The notes beneath the pieces were generated by a model. That model had not been told where the DNA came from, made no database searches, and worked only from the letters and a program-made list of their open reading frames with translations. Of a stretch of DNA of 64,000 nt, positions 35,581-48,081 are shown in pieces (positions within the stretch are counted from its first letter, which is position 1; each line of letters starts with the position of its first letter). The stretch is from Paramecium pentaurelia (taxonomy: Eukaryota > Ciliophora > Oligohymenophorea > Peniculida > Parameciidae), in contig CAJJDO010000031.1 in the NCBI GenBank assembly GCA_905183005.1, forward strand, positions 567,237 through 631,236. The letters run 5' to 3'. The translations under genes were made by a program, and so were the position numbers.

Positions 35581-36084
35581 ATGGAATAAACTAAAAAAAT
35601 TCTTATTGGAGGTGGTTGTTTTTGGAAGCATGAATTGAATATGTAAAGATTAATAGGTGTAATCCATACCGAAGTTGGTTATAGTGGGGGTATTATAGAT
35701 CATCCATGTTATAAATTAATATGTACAGGATAAACAAATCATGCTGAAGTAGTATTGGTACATTATGATCAATCAGTTATTAAATTGGAAGACTTGTTAT
35801 ATTCATTTTTCAATTAACATGATCCAACTCAATTAAATAGATAAGGATTAGATGTAGGAACTCAATATCGTTCATGCATCTTTTATTATGATGATGAGGA
35901 TGTATAAGTAATCCAAAAGGTTTTGGAAGAAGTTAAATAGTTTAATAATGATGAAACCATTCATACTTAAGTAGCAAAAGTCAAAAATTACTGGAAAGCT
36001 GAAGAAATGCATTAAAGATACTTATAAAAAGCAGGTTAAAGTGCCGAAAAAGGTTGTGAAGATATAATTATGTGTTATAATTGA
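35581..36084 (+). CDS. msrA: Peptide methionine sulfoxide reductase A
   Basis: Single-exon ORF of 167 residues. The catalytic motif GGGCFWKHE is near residue 10, followed by the family blocks GVIHTEVGYSGGIIDHPCY, TNHAEVVLVHYD, FFNQHDPTQLNRQG and DVGTQYRSCIFY. These are the hallmarks of MsrA, which reduces methionine-S-sulfoxide in proteins using thioredoxin. Length matches the compact MsrA type. No targeting peptide is apparent, so a cytosolic location is likely. A cysteine near the C-terminus (EKGCEDIIMCYN) could act as a resolving residue. The start is 10 bp from the divergent neighbour. Confidence 0.94.
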
Positions 36085-36110
36085 TTAATAAAAATAAATA
36101 ATAAGAATTT

Positions 36111-36389
36111 ATGAGGCCAAGTTTCCTCTTGATTACCTTACTTAATATAGTTTATGGGATCAATTATTCCATTAGAGGATAAAGCAATCTTATAGATTTA
36201 GATCCAAATAATGATGATTTGTAAATTAACGAAGGATTTAGGGAAGCAGCAGATCTCATTTTTGGAACCCTCTTCTAATATTTGCCATATATAGTTTTAG
36301 CTCTTACGTTTATATATTTTGCAAATAAATTCTTCCCTACAAGATAGCCGAAAAAAATATTGAAAAAATTGCCAATCCAAAAACGATGA
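36111..36389 (+). CDS. Small single-pass membrane protein with signal peptide
   Basis: ORF of 92 residues, 26 bp after msrA. It begins with a signal peptide (MRPSFLLITLLNIVYG), continues with a polar stretch rich in Asn and Asp (NLIDLDPNNDD), then one transmembrane segment (YLPYIVLALTFIYFANKFF) and a basic tail (RQPKKILKKLPIQKR). This is a type I membrane protein layout with a very short lumenal domain. I recognise no family. Confidence 0.6.
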
Positions 36390-36582
36390 TTATTATTTAA
36401 TTGATATTAACAATATTACACTATTTTAATGTCTATTTTTTTACTCTTCTAAAGAACTCTCCCTATCATTACTCTTTTTAAGTGAAATCATTCTATTAAG
36501 ATTCAAAAACAGACTTAAAATTATTTAAAAGAGGGCTAACATAAATAAAATTATTAAAGTTAATATTTTGTTTTTATCATTC

Positions 36583-38026
36583 TCATTTGTCCCTTTTTGA
36601 TTTCCAATCTAGTAAGGCTTTTAAATTTTTATCACTATTTGCTACTAGCTTAATATAATTATCTAATTATTATTATTAATCTGATACCCATAAATGCATT
36701 TGCCTTCGCTATACCATATGTAACTCTAGCTCTATCAATCAATTTTCTGCTTTTTTATTCAGGTTTTTCTGATTTAGCACAATCAAAATGTTATTAAAAA
36801 TATTCTAATGATTTAGCTGTATTTCCTTTGCTTTAATATAATTTAGCCAAATGCAATGCAGCATCAGATTATGAGTTATATAACTTTTAATCTTTAGCTA
36901 AAGCATAGTAACTTTCTAAATGCTTTTAAGCTTCATCTACATCTCCCTTCTTTAAATAACATTAAGCTAGAGATGAATGTGCTTCCATTTCCTTTTATTT
37001 TGAATCCTTATAAAATGATTACTAAATATACTTCTTTGTGTAACTATTTGACAATTTCCAAGAATTTGTGATGATATTATATACTCTTTTAGATATTCTA
37101 CATTTTAAAATATAATCCACCAATTTTGTTGCATATAACTCCTTCTGATTCTAAATCTCCTGCTTTTTAGGCTGCTTCTCTGCATTTATCATAATATTTT
37201 AATGATTATGCAATTTAATCATTATCTCCCTTTTCATATTCCTAAGCCATTCTGTTGTAGATTTTAATCAATTCTGTTGACATTTATTCAACAACTGAAT
37301 CCAAGTTCTATAATTATTCACATTGTTTCATGCTTTCCTCTAAAATTTATATTGCCTAATCTATCAAACCAACTTGGTAATGACATTTGGCATATCCTAA
37401 TTTACCTTTTCCTTCAGCTTTAGCTTCCTATTATACAAACAATTTTTACCGTGTATTATCTAGATATTTAAATTACTCTTTTATAAAAATAGGCTGCCAC
37501 AATGTAATCTTGGTATTCAGTAAAAAAGAATTCAGCCAAATTTAAATATTCATTTAATGCCTAAGTTTTGTCTGGGTATTAGTATTTAGAATTCTCTTCA
37601 GCGTTCTATAATCTCTTTTTTAAATCTAATAAGAATTCTTCATCTTAATTAATATATTTCTGATGAACTAATAAATACTATGCAAAAAATACTTCTATGA
37701 TTTGAAAAATGCTCCTCTAATGAAATTCCAGAAGGCTAATAAAATAATTTTGGGACGGTTTCATTAGTCACATAAAAAAAATCAGCATATGATTATACAT
37801 AACCATTTTCTTAAAACTTAACTAAGAATAATTACATAATATTTCAGCAGCAATAGATTCTTTGTTAATTTTTCCTTAAAATTCTATTCTTTCTTCTGAT
37901 TAAGGATTTTATTATTGCTAATCTAGAATAATTATATACTTTTTAAATTTTCTTTTAGGGATGCTTTTCAGTTGTAATCTATTTCTAAACTTAAGCATCT
38001 GCTAATCCCTTTGCCTTAATTGGCAT
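36583..38026 (-). CDS. Tetratricopeptide-repeat protein, TTC29-like
   Basis: ATG 38026 to TGA 36583 with several micro-introns (a 22-nt one near the N-terminus, 25 nt within the repeats, 25 nt near the C-terminus). TPR units are clear: LNEYLNLAEFFFTEYQDY, YAKCHYQVGLIDQAIQIL, CNKIGGLYFKMQNIQKSI, SSLAQCYLKKGDVDEA and LHLAKLYQSKGNTAKSLEYF. The C-terminus ends LKALLDWKSKRDK. Repeat order and the ending resemble TTC29, an axonemal protein needed for ciliary and sperm motility, but this is by eye. One phase change around 37,800 was not resolved. Confidence 0.7.
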
Positions 38027-38077
38027 TTTGATGGGTTCAAATTTTTTTTCCTTTTATTGCATTAAATATAATATTTA

Positions 38078-39473
38078 ATGGATACTAAAGTTAGTGATTC
38101 TAAATCTCCATCGAAATCAATTAAACCTAATATATAGGATTATATATCTATAGGTTCTTTAGGAAGAGGAGCATACGGGGAGGTCATTTTGGCATAAAAA
38201 AAAACAGATAATTAATAGGTAGCAATAAAAGTGATTGATAAAAAATTCTTAACAAGAGTATTCATAATGCACAATTTTTTAGGAATAAAAATAATACTAA
38301 GTTTATATTGAAAGGGAAATGCTTTTATATTTGAAACATCCAGGGGTTGTGTAATTGTATTCTACTTTTTAAAAACCTGAAAAATTATATTTTGTTATGG
38401 AATATTTAGAAGGAGGTGATTTTGCTGACTTTTTAAAATTACATAAAGGTAAAGATTCAACTTAATTCTTTTAAGATTTAAGCTTTTAGACCTTATAATT
38501 TTATCTAGCATAAATAGTTGTAATCTTAGAGTATATTCATTCTAAAGGAGTAGCTCATAGAGATTTGAAACCAGAAAATTTAATGTTATCAAAGAATGGT
38601 CATTTAAAATTGATTGACTTTGGTACTTCTATGGTTGTTCATGAAAATAAAGTACCTGTTGAATTTTTGTAGAAATACAAATAAATTAAATCTTCTTTTT
38701 AGATATAAGAAGGATCTTTCATTAATAGAGCTTCTTTTGTTGGAACAGCTGAATATGTTTCACCAGAAATGCTAGAAGAAGAACCTTGTGAATATGCTGT
38801 AGATTTATGGGCTTTGGGGATCATATGTTATAAAATGTTTACAGGAGTTACACCATTTATTGATAGTACATAATACTTAGTATTTTAAAATGTGAAAAAT
38901 GCTTAAGTAAAAATACCTGAAAATGTACCTAAAGTGGCTGCTAATTTAATATAAAAAATTTTAGTTAGAAATCCTTAAGAAAGATTAGGAAGTTAATCGA
39001 TGGCTGATCTTAAATCTCATCCTTTCTTTAAAGGAATTGAATGGGATAAATTATTTCAAATGTAAGCTCCATAACCAAAGGTTGTATCTGTTAAATCTGT
39101 TGAAAAATCCATTGATCCAGATTTATAATTGGGAGGGAAAAGAAAGTCAAAGCTCAAATTTTATGGAGTAGTATAATTTAAAATTGGGTGGTTTATTTAT
39201 AGACCATTAGATTTAGTTTTAATTGAAGGTAAAGAATATATGAAGTTGGCATTATTTGATCCAGAAACTGAAAAGTGTTAATTGAAGATTCGTTTAGTGG
39301 AAGGAGTTTAAGTTTATAGTCCAAGCAAAGGCTACATGGAAATTAAGGATTAGAATAAAAAATATTCAATAAAAGAGGTTGAACATCCAATTGATAAGTG
39401 GTTAGAAGTTATAGAAAAGTGTAGAAAAAATTTGATTAAAAAAAAATAAAAAAAACAAGAAAAAAAATAATGA
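38078..39473 (+). CDS. PDK1-like AGC protein kinase with PH-like C-terminus
   Basis: ATG 38078 to TGA 39473 with a 25-nt intron (38258-38282) gives 456 residues. The kinase domain has LGRGAYGEVILA, VAIKVIDKKF, ERE, HRDLKPENLML, DFGTSMVV and SFVGTAEYVSPEML, and the last two are PDK1-type sequences. A stretch at 38447-38510 looks intronic but is open and in frame. The region after residue 330 (FKIGWFIYRPLDLVLIEG, LRLVEGVQVYSPSKGY-like block, W near the end) resembles the PH domain that follows the kinase in PDK1. PDK1 activates other AGC kinases by phosphorylating their T-loops. Start codons of this gene and the TTC29-like gene are 51 bp apart. Confidence 0.85.
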
Positions 39474-39514
39474 TATGTTACTTATAATTCATATTTTAAT
39501 TATTTGAAAATTTG

Positions 39515-40251
39515 ATGTCTGAAGAATAAAATAAAACTCCTAGAGATCTCAAAATAGATGATAACAGTTTTACTAACAGAAAAGACACAACAGCAGATAT
39601 CAGATACTCTTAAAAAAGTTTCATTCATCCATAATAAATATATGTAGATATTAACATTATTATTACTAGTAAGTTTAACAATGTAATCATCCTGTTTAAC
39701 CTATATTTATCTAAGTAATTACAAGAGAAGAAATTGAAACTCCATTTATAAATGAAATCGAAATGTTAAAAAATAAAATTATCAAAATCCAATAAGAAAA
39801 TGATAAATTATATGAAAAAATTCATTAATTAACAGAATAATTATAAGATAGATAAAACTTCATTGACACCTATAAATAAAAATTTATAGATCTTTAAAAT
39901 TCTAAAGATATATTACTATCAGAGTTAGAAAAATTGAATTCATAAAAATACCCAATTATTAATTACACTACACCAGTTCAACCCAAATATATGTTTTAAT
40001 AAAATTAGCCAAGCGATAGGACTAATAATAATTTAAATTTGGAAATTGAAATCGATAAACTAAGAATTGCTTTGAGTAATAAAGAAGAAGAGATAAGAAG
40101 GCTTTAAGAAAAATATTAATAATTAGAGAATTAGGGTTTAGCTGTATTGGAGGAGAAAATAAGAACATTAATAAATGAAAAAGAATTTTGGAAATAAAAA
40201 TTTGAAGAAACTTAAAAAGTTCGTTAATATAGTAATTTCAAATTTGCTTGA
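39515..40251 (+). CDS. Coiled-coil protein of unknown function
   Basis: ATG 39515 to TGA 40251 with one 26-nt intron (39644-39669) gives 236 residues. Residues about 65-120 (EIEMLKNKIIKIQQENDKL) and 150-225 (LEIEIDKLRIALSNKEEEI) show heptads typical of coiled coils, separated by a Pro/Tyr-containing linker (YTTPVQPKYMF). The protein lacks other motifs. It starts 41 bp after the PDK1-like gene on the same strand. Confidence 0.62.
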
Positions 40252-40551
40252 TATGGCCAAATATGATTGAAATTTATATTTTAACATTTTTTTACTTTGT
40301 ATTAATTGTTTTTATACTTTACTACAATTTCATTCCACTGTTAATCAAATTAGATTATGATTATTATTAAATTATATTCATTATTATATATCATAAATTT
40401 TAAATAACAAAAACTTTAAGATATTATAGTTGACATATTATATCTACTTGATGGACTTTAATTATATTAAAAATATATTAGTAATTGTAGCATTTAAGTA
40501 CAAGATTATAAAGTATTTTTATTTATACAAAATTGTTCATATTTTTCAAAT
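40252..40551. other. Intergenic region between convergent genes
   Basis: AT-rich, 300 bp, no coding frame seen. Confidence 0.5.
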
Positions 40552-41200
40552 TCATTAAACCAAGCTATTATAAATTTATTCGTAAGCCATTTATTATTAT
40601 TTTGATCTTTGATTAGAAGAGAGCACTAGGCAAAGTGCTTCTGTTGCAGATCTATGATTTTTTTCCTCAATTAATGATTAAATTTTCCTGAATGAGCTTA
40701 AAGCTGACTAAGAATAACTTATATATAACCTCGTCAGATTGATATGATACATCATTAATGAGTCGAGTAATTAATTCTGATAAAAACAATTCAACATCTT
40801 TATCATCATTGTTTTCTTTATTATCCAATGCTTTTCTAAGATGCAAAGGAGCTATTCGAGCCTATTTTTTGTCATTTTACCCATGAGCATATGGACAATC
40901 AGTACCATTTTTACAAAACCCTTATTAATCATATTTACATAACACAGCTTGAATTATTAACAGGATTTACTTTTATAATTTGTGATAACTATATTGCTAT
41001 CGAGAGTAGGTATATGAATTGGGATTGGATCTAGAATAAATCTATAAATTACCATCTGGATTTCTTAACTCATCTACACCATGAGCAAACTAGCATTTGG
41101 TACCGATAGAACAATTTCCATATTCATAATGCCTACAGATAGAAGTCTTGTATAGACGTCCATTTCCATGTTGAGGGATTGTAATAATTGAGTGGTGCAT
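40552..41200 (-). CDS. Tandem CCCH zinc-finger protein (TIS11-like)
   Basis: ATG 41200 to TGA 40552 with one 22-nt intron (40708-40729) gives 208 residues. Finger 1 reads ICRHYEYGNCSIGTKCQFAH (C-x8-C-x5-C-x3-H). Finger 2, about 45 residues later, reads LCKYDQQGFCKNGTDCPYAH with the same spacing. This tandem C8C5C3H arrangement is that of TTP/TIS11 RNA-binding proteins, which bind AU-rich elements in 3' UTRs and control mRNA decay, although the linker here is longer than the canonical 18 residues. The C-terminal half is helical. Target specificity in an AT-rich transcriptome is an open question. Confidence 0.85.
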
Positions 41201-41214
41201 TAAATAAATTTATT

Positions 41215-42165
41215 ATGGATTTAATTTAGTTATCATCAATGATATTAAATACACTCTTATATGCAACATAGTATGTGATGAGCAAATATATCTATAGAAT
41301 ATAGAAACAGAGTAATAGATTAATATAAGTAAGAATTATCGACAAATGATAAATAATTGGCTAAAGCATTCCGATATTAGAGAAGGAAAATAAAAATTAT
41401 TATAATGGGTTTGCCAACTTTATTATGCTTTGTTCAAAATTATTACAATTTATGCTTGAGTTACACATAGTCAGAAAAATTGAATATTTTTGAGTGTTTA
41501 AAAAAATTTGATACTGAAAAAATAGGTATGGGAATATTGACTTCTTTTTATATGACTCTTTTATTATACATTGGTCCAGTTTATTAAGAATTTTGGGTAA
41601 GAAAAAACACATTATATATAGAATGGGAATTTGAGGGAGAAATTTAGTAAAATTAGGTTCAACAAATTTAGATGGGATTACTTTACAAAGATCGTTATTG
41701 TACTATTATTTCTTTAAACATTATAAGACTCCATTAATTGATGAAATTATATTTAGAGAACTTGTGAATAATGCTATAAATGTTAGATATTAAAATAACA
41801 TCTAGTTCATCATTTATTCAACATTGTTATATAGTTTAAGTAAATAAGAAATACTATCTAATTAGCAAAAGCATTGTCTTATTAATTAAAATATGGGTAA
41901 CTATCACGTTATGAATTTCTAAAAACATTTGTATTGGGATTGTACTTGTCTTTTGTCTTAGTATAAACAAAAACAATAGTGACAGTAATAATCAATCATG
42001 GACTTATGAATTTTATGGGAAGACCGAACTTTAAGGATTTAGTTAAAGGAAAATATAGCAATGAATAAAGATAAAGTATAAAAGAATTTACTATTATAAG
42101 AGATGATACGGTTTTATGTCCTCGGTTTCGTAGCTTTTCTAATTTTTTGTGTTTTAGTTTTGTGA
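41215..42165 (+). CDS. RCE1: CAAX prenyl protease 2 (RCE1-like)
   Basis: ATG 41215 to TGA 42165. Five introns (41271-41304, 41597-41621, 41694-41727, 41840-41865, 42076-42100) are needed to hold one frame, giving 268 residues. After splicing it shows ELSTNDKQLAKAFRYQRRK (the basic RCE1 loop), several hydrophobic spans, the catalytic PLIDEIIFRE block (Glu-x-x-x-Arg of the CPBP family), and INHGLMNFMGRP with the second catalytic His and Asn. The C-terminal span is FYVLGFVAFLIFCVLVL. RCE1 trims the -AAX tripeptide from prenylated proteins in the ER membrane. Two introns of 34 nt are long for this genome, so those borders are less certain. Confidence 0.8.
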
Positions 42166-42177
42166 TTTTATTTATTA

Positions 42178-43828
42178 ATGGATTAATATAAAATAGTGAA
42201 AAGATTGGGAGATGGAACTTATGGGTGCGTCTACAAGGCAACAAATATCAACACGGGATAGATTGTTGCTATAAAAAAGTTCAAAAAAAAATATACTTCT
42301 TGGGATGAATGTATAAACCTTAGAGAAGTAAAAGCATTATAAAAATTAAAACATCCTAATATCATCAAATTAGTTGAAGTATTCAAAGAAAAGGATGAGT
42401 TGAATTTAGTTTTCGAATTTTTAGATAAGGATATTTATCAACAATATTTAGAAAATCAAAATAATGGAAGACATTTGTCTGAAGATAAGATTAGGTCTGT
42501 AATAAAATAAGTAACTGAAGGTTTGGCATATATGCATAAAGTAGGATATTTTCATAGGTAATTAATATAAGTATTGTAGAGATTTAAAACCAGAAAATCT
42601 ATTAGTATCAGGGGAAACAGTTAAAATATGTGATTTTGGATTAGCAAGAGAGATCAGATCAAAACCTCCATATACTGATTATGTTGCTACAAGGTGATGA
42701 ATATTTATAATATTTCAGATGGTATAGAGCACCAGAAATCCTACTGAAATCTCAATATTATAACTCACCAGTTGATATATTTGCATTAGGATGTATAATG
42801 GCAGAACTATACACCCTTAAACCTTTATTTAATGGAAGTTCAGAGTTAGATCAGCTTTTTAAGCTTTGTTAAACATTAGGTACACCAAATGTTCGAGATG
42901 TATTTATTAACATGAATATTATAAGTGGCCCGAATCATAAAAATTAGCAAATGCTGCTAACATTACTTTCCCAACATATAGTCCTGTCTAGTTAGAAAAA
43001 ATCATACCAAATGCTTCATCAGAAGCGATTGATCTTATCAGAGATATGTTAAAGTATGATCCTTAGAAAAGGCCTTCTGCTAAATAAATTTTGGAATATC
43101 CATATTTTACAAATCATTGCTTTCCTATGATATAATAAATTGAGAATAAATAGGAATTTCCAAAAATTGACAGAATAGAAAGACACGAAAAACAAGAAGA
43201 CATATTTGAATTACCTAAAGTCAATAATAAGGAAAATAGAAATAAGATGAATGAATCTAATTCAAACTTTCTAGACCTTTTGGAATAAAAGATAGCTGAC
43301 TATGAGAGACCAGCAAAAAAGGAAGCCTCAATACATAAGAGTAGCGTGAAGGAACATAAAGAGTATCAACCATAAAAAGATTATAGAGAATCTAATCTAC
43401 CTATAATCCAAAATAATCAAAATAAAGATTACTTGATGTCTAAGGATTTCAATTAAATTGATAATCTAGATCCTAGAATTGATTCTAGAAATAAAAAAGG
43501 TTAGGCAGGATTGAAATTCTTAAGGCATAATGATCCTATTGGAGAGTAACTTAGAAATCAATAATAATTGAGTATTTAATAATCAAGATCTTATGAACCG
43601 ACGAAAAGAAATATTTATGATTTTAATCTCATATAAATGCCAATAGCTAAACCTACTTTTCAACCTAAACTGGAAATGCCTAAATAGAATAAAAATTAGA
43701 TCCTTGGATAAAATTATCCAAAATCATTGCCTATTGCCCCAAATATGGGATATAAGTATCAACAATAATAACAATATAAATTCGATGATATCTTATATGG
43801 TAAGCCTCCACTTAAATAGTATTATTGA
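42178..43828 (+). CDS. RCK/MAK/ICK-type CMGC protein kinase
   Basis: ATG 42178 to TGA 43828 with introns 42558-42579, 42694-42718 and 42900-42925 gives 525 residues. The kinase domain has LGDGTYGCVYKA, VAIKKF, HRDLKPENLLV, DFGLAREI, a T-loop TDY and ATRWYRAPEIL. TDY with this N-lobe marks the RCK family (MAK, ICK, MOK), kinases that limit cilium length and regulate intraflagellar transport. The tail of about 230 residues is rich in Asn, Gln and Lys. The start lies only 12 bp after the RCE1 stop, and the gene converges on PIKfyve with 46 bp between stops. Confidence 0.9.
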
Positions 43829-43874
43829 TACTTATTCAAATCTACATCTATATATATATATACAAAATAATTAT

Positions 43875-46800
43875 TCAAACATGTATAAAATATCTTCCTA
43901 TTGCAGTTAAGAACCTCTATTTATAATCATTAGGATTGATAATAGTAGGGACCTTATAAAAATTATCATTTTAATACTTTTCCACCTTTGAGCACAAATT
44001 TCAAAAGTCTCTCAGTTTCTTTGTCCCAAGTGTAAAATCTTAAATAATCAATAATGCCCATTTTTATTTTTTTTTGATTGTTGTTAATGATTAATAAAAG
44101 TGAATAATCAACAATTTATTTCCTTAACAAAAATTTACAATCACTCTATCACTTTAATAAATAAAAATACCTAAAATGCTTTATCATTATAAATATAACA
44201 ATCATTTTACAGAATAATCGGTTCAGCATTTCTATCTATAATAAAATTAGTATCTAACAACACCTTATTTACTTTCTTCTCCCATCTATTTGTTTCGCTT
44301 CCTTTTAAATCATAAACCAGTAAATCTTTTTAATTGCCTATACCATAATATAAGTTTTCCATAATTAAATAAAACTCAGGATTACCTTTGTCTCTTATCT
44401 CATACATTCCAAATATTTTACAGAGCAATGATGGTTTTTAAGATTCATAAAAATGTCTATGCATTTGTCTAAAATAATCTAAAGCAAATTATTCAAACAT
44501 CCTAAACTCCTTTTCATCATCAAATTTCTTCACAACAAATAATTCATTATCAGATTTGAAAAATTTAGATGATGACTTACCGCCGCTTGCATTCCATGAT
44601 CCAGTTACACTAAGAGATTTAATAAACAAATTTAATGTAATCCCAAAGGATGCTCTTAGAGCTTCAAATTAAATAGGAAAATATATTAATATTTCTTAAG
44701 TTTTTGACTTTTTTACTGAAAATTATTAATTTCCCAAACCACTAGCTATTGATTATTAAGAAGATATTGTTTTTTCCTCATCAAAAAATTAATCTCTACT
44801 CATTGATGGTTTCAAACCCTTTACTTTATCATACTATAATGTGATTGTAATGTAGTTCTTTTCTTTTTTTTAAGGTGTAGATTACTGTTAATTATTATTC
44901 AAATTAGTATCTGTTGTTGTTGATAAAGATTCTCTTAGGAGACTTTAATCCTCTTATTCCCATTTTCCTGATTATTAGCCAGATTTTATTAACATAAGTT
45001 TACTCAGAATTACTTTTTATTATTCCAAATCAACCTTTTAAAAATCTAGTTTAATTAATACTCATACTTTCATAATAGTTAATTGCTTTGAGATATTTTG
45101 GATGATTTAAAGCAAATGCTAAGGATGATAACGGTTGACTTTCAAAAATGGCTACAAAAGGAATAATTTTTCTATCACATAATGCTACCTTATTCTGTTC
45201 ATCTTAAAATACACATAAAGGCCACTCTTTTAATAAATTATTTAAAGGATTCTATTGTTTATCTGCAATAAATGAATGATTGCCATCTAATTCTCTTACA
45301 GATTGTTGAAAATTAAGAATTTTGTTGTTAGAATTTTTCTTAGATTTACAATCAGTTGAGGACTTTATTTCACAGAATTAATCACTTTAATGCTCTATAT
45401 CTTCTGCAACTACACTTTCAGAATGAAAGATATCGCAATCTTATCCGGAAAGGTGTCCTTTATTTATGGGAGATTGATGATCTAGCTCTTTTTAGCTTTT
45501 AATCATTGAATTTTTATTAAAAAACTTTTTCATTTCCATTTTTACTTATTCCCCTATTTCTTACAATTAAATACTCAACGTATAAGTAAATTATTGTAAA
45601 TCAGATATTTAATTTATTCCGAAGAATTTCTATTACCAAAACTTTTCATCTTAATATTATTCAATTCCATCTACTTCAACATTTTTAGATAGATTTTTCT
45701 TGAATTATGTCAATTAAAAAATGATATTCAGATATCTTTAATAAAGTTCTTTTTTTTAGGTTTATATATAATCATCTTCCCACTTTTTTAAACTATCAAG
45801 TAATTCTTAACTTAAAGTATTTTATATTATTGTAGTAAATACTTCAACTTCTCCAACTTAAATCTTCACCATTGATTCATCATAAGTAAATATTCTCTAC
45901 AATTAATGATTACAATTATTTATTTGGCCTGTTTGTTTATCATTTGTGTTTTGTTGAGTCATCAATATAGTTTACATAAATCTAAAAAAGGAAAAATCTA
46001 AATTTAAACTAGACAATTTAACAATATTCGAACTTAGATCGCATTTGCTACATTAAATATAAGTTTCTATTCTTATCTTTTTTTTTTCTCCTTTCTAATT
46101 TGAATGTGATTGCTAAACAATTTTAGTGATATCCTTTGCAGTATAAACATTATCTCTTGGTTCATCCTCATTTGACAATTGGGAAAACTATTATGAGACC
46201 TAATTTTATAATTAAGGAGGCTCATTAGTCGATATAATTCTCCCACTTCTATTTTTCTAATCAACACTTATTTTAATATATTTATCTCCACAATAATAAA
46301 ATGAAACATGAGCTATTTTAGGTAGATGACAAATTTCACATTTTGTATCCTTATTAGCTATTTTCAAGATTATAAATTAGCCTAAACAAACATCCTCCCC
46401 ATGATAATATACAGATTTTTTCTCTTATGGCTTGTTGCACATACGAGCCATTGAAAACTCTTCTAATTTATCTCTTTAAGAAGGATGTTTTGATTTATAT
46501 TCCTCTAAACTAGAAAAATCTTTTATATCATTAAAATTGTTAACATCAGCAATAACATAATTGATTTTAATGTATTTTAATTCTATATTGAATAATTCTT
46601 TTAAAGGAAGCTTTTCAAATAAAAATGTTGTAAAATTACCTTAATTAGAAATAGTTTTTAATTGATTGTTCTTAAACATTGAACATTCAGTAGTTATGAA
46701 GTGAGATTCAAGATCTTGATGTTTGCCTAGTCTAGCACATCCGATAAAACATTATTTTACTTTTGATAATAAATCTTCTGAAGGCCCACTTATTGTTATT

Positions 46801-48081
46801 GTAGCAAATTTTTAGCAAGTTGAAGTTTTCAAAAAACATAAAGTAGAATCCTTTTGAATTTCAGCTTTTTCTTAAAGAACTTTAGGAAATTATTTAAAAA
46901 AGACTTTTTCACATCGACCTACTATTTATTCCTTTCTTTCAATGCATTGTTTTAATATAGATAAACTGATGTATTTAGCATTTGTACACAATTTAACTCT
47001 TTAAAGAACTTTCCTTTTAACATTAGTCAAAACAGTTATTTTCTTCTTCAAACATTCATCCAAAGCAATTTTATTAGCTCCCTTTTCAACTAAAATCAAG
47101 TTTGGTTCATAATTCTTATAAATTTAGTTAATAGAATCAACTAAAATTTTTTTTTCATTTTAGATATAATCTTCTAATTAATTTTATGAACCTTCCATAT
47201 CAAAATCTCCAATAATAATAATGATAGCTGGTTTATTAATTTCATATTACATTTATTTTAATGCAACGTTTTTACGAAAAATTACCCCAGGAAAAAAACT
47301 GGTTAATTGTTCATCATGATGATTAATAATTTTTATCTTCATAAAATGATTAATATCCATAAGTTTAGTGTTTACAGAGTGAAATTAAATTTCCTAAACA
47401 CACTGAGTTATCAAGGCTTTCATTTTCTACTTCCAAAATTCAATAACTTTTTCATAAGTTTTATTTGGTTAAAGAACATTCTGTAAAATATATTCGCACA
47501 TTTTTTCTAATTAATAACCACTTTTTTCTTATAATATTGGTAATTAATCTTTAGCAATATCAGATTCTTCAAAAAATTCGGATATATCTTCCTTCTCTTA
47601 ATTTATTTCTAAGAGTGTGTCATCCTCTTCCTAAATTTATTAAACTTCATTTTCTTTCGCGATTATGCTTTTTGATGAAGTAAATGTGGTTACACTTTCA
47701 AATTATTTTGAAGTATTTCTCGAATGGGAATTTCCTTCTTTTTATATTGTCGCCTTCAAAGTAGACTCTTCATTATCTACAAAAAATCCTTTTTCAGCAA
47801 TCAATTAGCTAATTTTATCGTAACAACGCCTGCAAAATCGAATTTTTTTCTCACCTTCGTTAGGAGGCCCATCAAAAAAGTGGTTTGAACAACTAGATGG
47901 TTAAATCTATTTACTCTTAACAAAAAATATATCCACATCTTCTGCAATGGTGTTTACGTCTAAATAAGGCATTAAATTTATTATCACACATTCCACATTA
48001 ACTAATTTCTTGATCTTCCTTCCATTTTTTTTTTGAAATTAATTCATTCTTGATTATATCAAATCTAGAAGCCTATTTCAT
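43875..48081 (-). CDS. PIKfyve/Fab1-type phosphatidylinositol 3-phosphate 5-kinase with FYVE finger
   Basis: ATG 48081 to TGA 43875, about 1,350-1,390 residues with micro-introns (a 22-nt one within the FYVE region; 25 nt near the C-terminus). The N-terminal FYVE finger has CGMCDNKFNALFRRKHHCRRCGYIFC in two parts, including the R-R-K-H-H-C-R-R-C-G core that binds PI3P. The middle (about 47,200-46,400) matches the TCP1/CCT-like domain (LILVEKGANKIALDECL). The C-terminal kinase has NASGGKSSSKFFKSDNELF, VVKKF, YDLKGSETNRW, VLLDTNFI, DYSLL and GIIDYLR. This domain order is Fab1/PIKfyve, which makes PI(3,5)P2 on endosomes. Not all introns were mapped. Confidence 0.9.

Noticed and set aside
38447..38482. 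Intron in the PDK1-like kinase
   Set aside because: Borders looked right, but the sequence is open and needed to keep the C-lobe in frame.
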